Positions 6,205 to 10,237 of a DNA stretch of 10,237 nt are shown here, one piece after another. Position numbers and translations under genes: made by a program. Within the stretch, counting starts at the first letter, position 1; the number at the start of each line of letters is the position of its first letter. Source of the stretch: DATEZO01 sp035255485 (lineage in GTDB: Bacteria; Pseudomonadota; Gammaproteobacteria; Burkholderiales; Burkholderiaceae_D). Under the pieces are notes generated by a model, which saw nothing but the letters and a program-made list of their open reading frames with translations, did not search any database and had not been told where the DNA came from. Location of the stretch: positions 1 through 10,237 of the forward strand of contig DATEZO010000111.1 of the NCBI GenBank assembly GCA_035255485.1, given 5' to 3'.

Positions 6205-6429
6205 TTACTGGGCTGCTGCAGCTTGCGTTTTTTTCGCTTTCTTGGCGTGCTTTACCTTTTTCACCTTTTTGGCGTGCCTGACTTTTTTGGTCGATTTTGT
6301 TGCAGCTTTGGCAGGGGCAGCATCCGCTGCCGCAGGTGCAGCTTGATTGGCAGGCGCAGCAGGAGCCTGAGCAAATGCCGTACCCATGGCGAAGGTGGCG
6401 GCGACGAGAGCGGCAATCAGTTTATTCAT
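6205..6429 (-). CDS. Small exported Lys/Ala-rich protein, Asr-like
   Basis: This is a 74-residue precursor. Residues 1-20 are a textbook Sec signal peptide (MNKLIAALVAATFAMGTAFA) with a predicted cut after AFA. The mature ~54 residues begin with an Ala/Pro/Gln stretch (21-40), continue with a lysine-rich segment and end in AAAAQ. The basic part holds two near-identical units, KKVRHAKK (48-55) and KKVKHAKK (57-64), giving about 14 positive charges against one acidic residue. Layout and composition resemble E. coli acid-shock protein Asr, a periplasmic basic protein, but I cannot claim homology because low-complexity sequence converges easily. The start has AGGAA 7 nt upstream, and the gene has its own terminator and a dyad in its leader. 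Acid or stress induction is only a hypothesis. Confidence 0.8.
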   Translation of the reverse strand: MNKLIAALVAATFAMGTAFAQAPAAPANQAAPAAADAAPAKAATKSTKKVRHAKKVKKVKHAKKAKKTQAAAAQ

Positions 6430-6452
6430 GGTGCATTTCCTTTAGGCTTGTC

Positions 6453-6469
6453 CGTAGATAATTTCTACG
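6453..6469 (-). promoter_or_regulatory. Dyad in the leader of the Asr-like gene
   Basis: CGTAGA (6453-6458) and TCTACG (6464-6469) are perfect reverse complements separated by 5 nt, starting 24 bp before the start codon. On the minus strand TTGATG, 16 bp, TAGAAA is a possible promoter whose -10 overlaps this dyad. A repressor or activator site, or a 5' mRNA hairpin, would fit. No named regulator is recognised. Confidence 0.35.
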
Positions 6470-6570
6470 TACTTCCAATAACGCATCAAACAAGACATGT
6501 GTTGACTTATCACGCACGAAATATCTAGTCGTTTCTACCGTTACATGGCAATAACAGATATTGTGACCTC

Positions 6571-6612
6571 AAAAAAAGCGCTGATTGCGGTTAGGCAAAT
6601 CAACGCTTTTTT
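6571..6612 (-). terminator. Strong intrinsic terminator after phbB, possibly bidirectional
   Basis: AAAAAAGCG (6572-6580) pairs with CGCTTTTTT (6604-6612) and, after one mismatch, TGAT pairs with ATCA inside. The minus-strand transcript of phbB, which ends at 6632, meets the stem 20 nt later and then a run of seven T residues. The symmetric A and T tracts mean it could work in both directions, isolating the PHB operon from the Asr-like gene promoter region. Confidence 0.85.
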
Positions 6613-6631
6613 CTCAGTGCCGTCGTTTATA

Positions 6632-7372
6632 TCAATACATGTGCTGACCACCGTTGATGGCAATATTCGCACCGGTCAGAAATGCGGCTTCATCCGAAGC
6701 AAGATAAGCGACCAGTCCGGCGACTTCTTCCGGCTTGCCGAGGCGCGCCATCGGGATTTGCGGAATGATCTTGCTTTCCAGCACCTCTTGCGGAATCGCC
6801 ATTACCATCTTGGTGCCGATATACCCGGGTGAAATGGTGTTGACGGTGACGCCCTTGCGCGCCACTTCCAGTGCCAGCGCCTTGGTGAAGCCATGCATGC
6901 CAGCCTTTGCGGCGGAATAGTTGGTCTGGCCGAATGCACCTTTCTGGGCGTTGACGGAAGAAATATTGATGATCCGCCCCCAACCGCGTTCCATCATGCC
7001 ATCGCACACCGGCTTGGTCATGTTGAATACGGAATCCAGATCAGTCTTCATGACCGCATCCCAATTAGGCTTGTCCATTTTCTTGAAAGTCATGTCCCGC
7101 GTAATGCCCGCATTATTGACCAGGACATCAATCGGACCCACTTCTTCCCGGATTTGCATGGCGCAGGCCTGCGCGGAATCGTAGTCAGCCACGTCGCATG
7201 GATAAGCGCGAAAATCATATCCCGCTTTTTTCATTGCAGCCAGCCACGCATCTACTTTCGTATTGCCAGGAGAATGCGTTGTGACAACATGGTAGTCCAA
7301 TGCCGCGAGTTTGATACATATGGCCTCACCCAATCCACCCATACCGCCAGTAACCAATGCAACTCGAGTCAT
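6632..7372 (-). CDS. phbB: Acetoacetyl-CoA reductase (NADPH)
   Basis: This short-chain dehydrogenase reduces acetoacetyl-CoA to (R)-3-hydroxybutyryl-CoA, the second step of polyhydroxybutyrate synthesis. It is 246 residues, the same length as the Cupriavidus enzyme. Visible motifs: the nucleotide-binding loop VTGGMGGLG (7-15), NNAGITRD (86-93), RGWGRIINISSVN with the catalytic Ser (S139), FGQTNYSAAKAG with Y152 and K156, SPGYIGTKMV (181-190) and the C-terminal INGGQHM. The PhaB-type segments GWGRI-NISSVN-QKG and FGQTNYS distinguish it from housekeeping FabG. The frame is open upstream for 35 further codons, but the family start fits the ATG at 7372, preceded by AAGGGG with a 6-nt spacer. It lies 59 nt downstream of phbA and ends at a strong terminator. 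Confidence 0.94.
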   Translation of the reverse strand: MTRVALVTGGMGGLGEAICIKLAALDYHVVTTHSPGNTKVDAWLAAMKKAGYDFRAYPCDVADYDSAQACAMQIREEVGPIDVLVNNAGITRDMTFKKMDKPNWDAVMKTDLDSVFNMTKPVCDGMMERGWGRIINISSVNAQKGAFGQTNYSAAKAGMHGFTKALALEVARKGVTVNTISPGYIGTKMVMAIPQEVLESKIIPQIPMARLGKPEEVAGLVAYLASDEAAFLTGANIAINGGQHMY

Positions 7373-7431
7373 TTTTTTCCCCTTTTGACTTACTCTGTGA
7401 CAATGAAAATCAACCTGCTGACAAGTGCAGA

Positions 7432-8607
7432 TTACCGTTCCACGGCTAATGCAACTCCCATTCCTCCGCCAATGCACAGGCTTGCAAGTCCTCGCTTGGC
7501 ATCGCGCCTTACCATTTCATGCAGTAATGTCACCAATATGCGGCAACCCGATGCGCCAATTGGATGTCCCAATGCAATGGCGCCACCATTGACATTGATC
7601 TTGCTCGTGTCCCAGCCCATTTCCCTGTTCACGGCAATTGCTTGCGCCGCAAAGGCTTCATTAATTTCCATCAGATCCAGATCCTGCGCACTCCATCCCG
7701 CTTTTTTCAGGCAGAGCTGTGCTGCCGGAACCGGTCCCATGCCCATGATCGAAGGATCGACACCAGCGGAAGAATAAGCTTTCACTCTGGCAAGCGGCTT
7801 CAGGCCTAATTCTTCTGCTTTCATGGCGGACATCATGATTACGGCGGCGGCGCCATCATTAATTCCGGATGCATTGCCTGCAGTCACGGTACCGTCTTTT
7901 GCAAACGCCGGCCGCAGTCCTGACAAGGCCTCAATTGTTGCGCCTTGCTTGATGTACTCATCCGCATCAAAAATAATCGTTCCTTTTTTTTGCGGTATTT
8001 CAAGTGGCAAAATTTCGTCTTTGAACTTCCCGGCTTTCTGCGCCGCTTCAGCCTTATTTTGAGATGCCAGTGCAAATTCATCCTGCTCCTGGCGCGAAAT
8101 CCCGAATTTCCGGGCAACGTTCTCGGCTGTAGTTCCCATGTGATATTGGTTATAGACATCCCATAGGCCATCCACGATCATCGTATCAACCAGCTTTGCA
8201 TCACCCATCCGGAAACCATCACGGGAATTATTCAACACATGCGGTGAGGCACTCATATTTTCCTGGCCACCGGCAATGATGATATCTGCATCCCCGCATT
8301 TGATTGCCTGCGCAGCCAGATGCGTGGCTTTGAGACCGCTTCCGCATACCTTGCCAACTGTAAAGGCAGGCACCATGTCAGGCAATCCGGCACGAATGGC
8401 AGCTTGCCGGGCCGGATTCTGTCCGCACCCGGCAGTCAAAACCTGCCCCAAAATAACTTCATTAATCAATTCAGACTGGATTCCGGTTTGTGCAAGTAGG
8501 GTTTTGATCACATGCGCACCTAGATCGGCAGCAGAAATTTTTGCCAAGGTGCCGCCAAATTTACCGACAGCGGTCCGGCCGGCGGCAACAATTACAACAT
8601 CACTCAT
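7432..8607 (-). CDS. phbA: Acetyl-CoA acetyltransferase (beta-ketothiolase)
   Basis: This biosynthetic thiolase condenses two acetyl-CoA to acetoacetyl-CoA, the first step of polyhydroxybutyrate synthesis. It has 391 residues, the normal length. The nucleophilic cysteine is C88 in GKVCGSGLKA, the GHPIGASG loop gives H348, and the second catalytic cysteine is C378 in LCIGGGMG. NEAFAAQ (316-322) and the substrate-loop segment GGQENMSASPHVL (113-125) are also present. The start at 8607 (MSDVVIVAAGRTAVGKF) matches the family and has GGAGAA 5 nt upstream; the 16 further in-frame codons are leader. phbB follows after 59 nt in the same direction, forming a two-gene operon. No PHB synthase gene (phbC/phaC) lies directly upstream, unlike the phbCAB order of Cupriavidus. 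Confidence 0.95.
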   Translation of the reverse strand: MSDVVIVAAGRTAVGKFGGTLAKISAADLGAHVIKTLLAQTGIQSELINEVILGQVLTAGCGQNPARQAAIRAGLPDMVPAFTVGKVCGSGLKATHLAAQAIKCGDADIIIAGGQENMSASPHVLNNSRDGFRMGDAKLVDTMIVDGLWDVYNQYHMGTTAENVARKFGISRQEQDEFALASQNKAEAAQKAGKFKDEILPLEIPQKKGTIIFDADEYIKQGATIEALSGLRPAFAKDGTVTAGNASGINDGAAAVIMMSAMKAEELGLKPLARVKAYSSAGVDPSIMGMGPVPAAQLCLKKAGWSAQDLDLMEINEAFAAQAIAVNREMGWDTSKINVNGGAIALGHPIGASGCRILVTLLHEMVRRDAKRGLASLCIGGGMGVALAVER

Positions 8608-8907
8608 ATCAATTCTCCAATGAACATTAAAAAACGGGAACGAATCCACTATCAAACAAGTTTATTCCTGCCGTTATTCTTGAGGGTATTTTGTCAGTGA
8701 AATCAAGCAGCATAAAACCAGTTGAAAAATAATCTTTGCACACAATCAATCAGCTGGTTGTGTTTCTTGTGCTTCTTGTATTTCAATAAAAGCAACTATT
8801 TGGATAGGCCAAATGCCAACTGAAAAGAGTTTGTAATAATAATCTACCTAGCGATTGTTGTGAAAAGAGGTTTTCCAGAATACAAATGGTGCTTGGAACC
8901 CAAGGAT
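8608..8907. other. AT-rich region upstream of phbA
   Basis: No gene is seen in these 300 bases. The region must hold the phbA promoter on the minus strand, but I find no convincing -35/-10 pair. Two tandem TTCTTGT heptamers (8764-8770, 8773-8779; ACAAGAA on the phbA strand) are spaced 9 bp apart about 155-170 bp before the phbA start. Next to them is an imperfect dyad, CAATCAGCTGGTTG, at about 8749-8762. GAAAAGAG occurs twice (around 8823 and 8863). These could be regulator sites; none matches a motif I can name. Confidence 0.4.
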
Positions 8908-9334
8908 ATGGCTTGTCTCTATATATCAAAGGATATCAGCATGAACAGGCTTGCCCGCAAACTTTTTCATCAATTACCAGTATGATCCGGACGGTCCATA
9001 CACAGGGCTCCTCAATCTGTCACATGCGCAGTTAGAAGAAGAGATACTTTATCCAGCAATACGCGGCACTGGGTCGGACAGAAATGTATTAACAAAAGCG
9101 CAACCAAACATACTGCGGCATTTATTTAATATTCTATAAACCATGGCACCCACCGACACTGCCTCTGGCTAGCCATTCATGGAATTAATCCGTGATGTGC
9201 GTCATCACGTGGTCGATAAAGAAAGCATCTTGCTGCCAAATGCCGGACGGTTGTTAGGGAATCGATTGCATGAACTCGGCGCTCAGCTGTGCAGTCCCCC
9301 TGTAACTGGCGGTACCGCGCAGATAAAAAAATAA
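8908..9334 (+). pseudogene. Broken hemerythrin-like (HHE domain) gene
   Basis: Pieces of one hemerythrin-like four-helix protein can be read in order. In frame 1, ATG at 8908 or 8941 (AAGGA 7 nt before 8941) gives MNRLARKLFHQ, resembling the usual first helix ...DHxxVRKLFxQF, with Asn where the ligand His is expected. After a shift near 8970-8985, frame 2 gives NYQYDPDG then LSHAQLEEEILYPAI, a clear HxxxE iron-ligand helix. Frame 2 has in-frame stops TAA (9137) and TAG (9170), the stretch between reading TMAPTDTASG, then PFMELIRDVRHHVVDKE, SILLP and LHELGAQL, which match the last helix (HHVxEEExxLFP) and the common end EALGAQL of such proteins. It ends at TAA 9334. Intact relatives bind a di-iron centre and sense or store O2 or protect against oxidants. 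This copy is almost certainly non-functional unless the reading is a sequencing artefact. Confidence 0.75.
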
Positions 9335-9517
9335 CGACCGTAGCGTAGCACACGGGCGATCGCAAGTTCCCGGATGACCGCAATTGATGGGGGCTTATTT
9401 CACGAAACGCCCTTTAGCGCGTCTTGCATAAGCTCCCTCAATCCGTATGGGTTCCGAATATTATAAAAGCCCTACAAGACGGCTATTGGCTCGCCTACTA
9501 CTTCTTCCACTGCTTAT

Positions 9518-9593
9518 TGGTGCCGCTGACCGGAATCGAACTGGTGACCTTCGCATTACGAATGCGCTGCTCTACCGACTGAGCTACAGCGGC
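9518..9593 (-). tRNA. thrW-like: tRNA-Thr (anticodon CGU)
   Basis: The minus strand folds as a complete 76-nt tRNA with encoded CCA. Acceptor stem GCCGCTG/CAGCGGC, D stem GCTC/GAGC with AGTCGGTA loop, anticodon arm GCGCA-TTCGTAA-TGCGA with anticodon CGU (decodes ACG), and T loop TTCGATT are all present. The anticodon arm with its G-A closing mismatch is the same as in E. coli thrW. The T stem ACCAG/CCGGT has one A-C mismatch (A52-C62). The neighbours are pseudogene and transposase remnants on both sides. Confidence 0.95.
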
Positions 9594-9643
9594 TCCTTCA
9601 AAAGAAATCGTTCATACTCGCGCCCGGCTTCTTTGATTATTAT

Positions 9644-9670
9644 TCTGGTCTTCCGAAAACGAATACCAGA
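9644..9670 (-). promoter_or_regulatory. Hairpin in the tRNA-Thr leader
   Basis: TCTGGT (9644-9649) and ACCAGA (9665-9670) pair, with an inner TTCG/CGGA stem around a short T-rich loop when read on the minus strand. It lies between the proposed promoter and the tRNA and is not followed by a T-run, so it may be a processing structure rather than a terminator. Confidence 0.3.
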
Positions 9671-9686
9671 TCGGGCAGAGCCAATT

Positions 9687-9715
9687 ATTATATCATTTAC
9701 AGTATTTCTTTGGAA
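9687..9715 (-). promoter_or_regulatory. Possible promoter for tRNA-Thr
   Basis: On the minus strand a perfect TATAAT (9692-9687) is preceded after 17 bp by TTCCAA (9715-9710), a weak -35. Transcription would start near 9680, giving a leader of about 85 nt before the tRNA. The -10 is convincing, the -35 is not. It lies between the transposase remnant and the tRNA. Confidence 0.4.
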
Positions 9716-9756
9716 TACAAAAATTGCTACTCGCTGCTGCGATACCACCGGTACAA

Positions 9757-10194
9757 CTATCCGATGACTTTGCCGGTAGCAATCTCGAGCGCGGCAAACA
9801 AGGTGGTCGTGCCATGACACTGATAGTCGTACGTGCGCCGTTTGTCACGCCATTGCCCCATACCGGTTCGGATGGATTGCGTTGTGGCGAGCCGGCGGGC
9901 AACGACAACAGCAGCAGATTGGCAAAGCGCGGCAACTGCGACGTGGCATGCCAGTCGGCGCGATCGGGCACCAATACCGCATGCCGGGTCGTGCGCAATG
10001 CTTGCGCTACCTCGACGTAATGCCGGCCTTCTTTCCAATGCGCCAGGACCAGCAGGCGCAGACGCAGTCGGCCCATGAGGTGCGTGGCGCGCGAATCGGT
10101 CAAAGTCGACCTTTTGCAATTGCTCTTGCAACACTTCCTGCGACAACATTTCCGCCACCTTGCATCGCTCTTCTGACTTGGTAAACTCCTTCAT
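9757..10194 (-). pseudogene. Scrambled IS630-family transposase remnant
   Basis: Reading the minus strand from ATG 10194 (GAAGGGG upstream), frame A gives MKEFTKSEERCKVAEMLSQ and VLQEQLQKVDFDRF, an IS630-type N-terminus. Near 10080 the homology moves to frame B: LMGRLRLRLLVLAHWKEGR and HYVEVAQALR, the helix-turn-helix region. At about 9985 it jumps without a gap to VLVPDRADWH...LPRFANLLLLSLP and SPQRNPSEPVW, the second Asp and the Glu of the DDE site. Near 9855 it returns to frame A, ending with RTYDYQCHGTTTLFAAL and EIATGKVIG, a piece that in intact enzymes lies before the DRADWH motif. The first catalytic Asp region is absent. The result is a mosaic that cannot encode an active transposase, although frame A is technically open for 145 codons. 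Confidence 0.8.
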
Positions 10195-10237
10195 GGCCTA
10201 CCCCTTCAATTACGACTTTTAGCCGATGGTTGAAAAC
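9757..10237 (-). mobile_element. IS630-family insertion sequence remnant, ends not defined
   Basis: The transposase remnant marks an old insertion sequence. I could not find terminal inverted repeats or a TA target duplication. The outer end may lie in 10195-10237 or beyond the window edge, and the inner end is somewhere between 9757 and the tRNA promoter at about 9716. Confidence 0.5.

Noticed and set aside
9447..9767. 106-codon plus-strand frame with ADRNRTGDLRITNALLYRLSYSGS
   Set aside because: This is the antisense of the tRNA-Thr gene; this kind of sequence is a well-known spurious protein call.

Overview
The window looks like chromosomal DNA of a betaproteobacterium, probably Burkholderiales and perhaps Oxalobacteraceae-like. 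This is an inference from the protein sequences, for example an acetoacetyl-CoA reductase of exactly the 246 residues typical of the Cupriavidus type, the phbA-phbB order and the moderate G+C; no database comparison was possible. Most of it is ordinary backbone. The last ~1.3 kb is a decayed zone around a tRNA gene.

Layout. (1) Positions 1-895, minus strand: gcvH followed by the N-terminal 151 codons of gcvP, two glycine cleavage genes. gcvT is not in its usual place upstream; instead there is a 354-bp divergent spacer with a candidate 12-codon leader ORF ending in a hairpin. (2) 1250-3961, plus strand: an exported or membrane-anchored metallophosphoesterase, GMP reductase (guaC) and a 2H-phosphoesterase (thpR/ligT type) that starts 3 nt after guaC. 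(3) 4202-4900, plus: a conserved-looking soluble protein I do not recognise. (4) 4901-5442: an AT-rich spacer with several perfect dyads and a possible small gene (5294-5455) overlapping the next start. (5) 5443-6081, plus: a cytoplasmic DsbA-fold CxxC protein. (6) 6205-6429, minus: a small exported Lys/Ala-rich, Asr-like protein with its own terminator. (7) 6632-8607, minus: a phbA-phbB operon (acetyl-CoA acetyltransferase and NADPH acetoacetyl-CoA reductase), ending at a strong hairpin terminator. Together these turn two acetyl-CoA into (R)-3-hydroxybutyryl-CoA, the monomer for polyhydroxybutyrate; no PHB synthase gene is next to them.

(8) 8908-10237: relics. On the plus strand there is a hemerythrin-like (HHE) gene broken by a frameshift and two in-frame stops. 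On the minus strand there is an intact tRNA-Thr(CGU) with encoded CCA, then remains of an IS630-family transposase whose conserved segments are in the wrong order.

I see no CRISPR array, phage module, toxin-antitoxin pair or clearly new defence or biosynthetic system. The observations most worth following are the broken hemerythrin gene, the scrambled transposase, the gcvH leader ORF/hairpin, the small ORF overlapping the dsbA-like start, and the dyad-rich spacer at 4984-5300.
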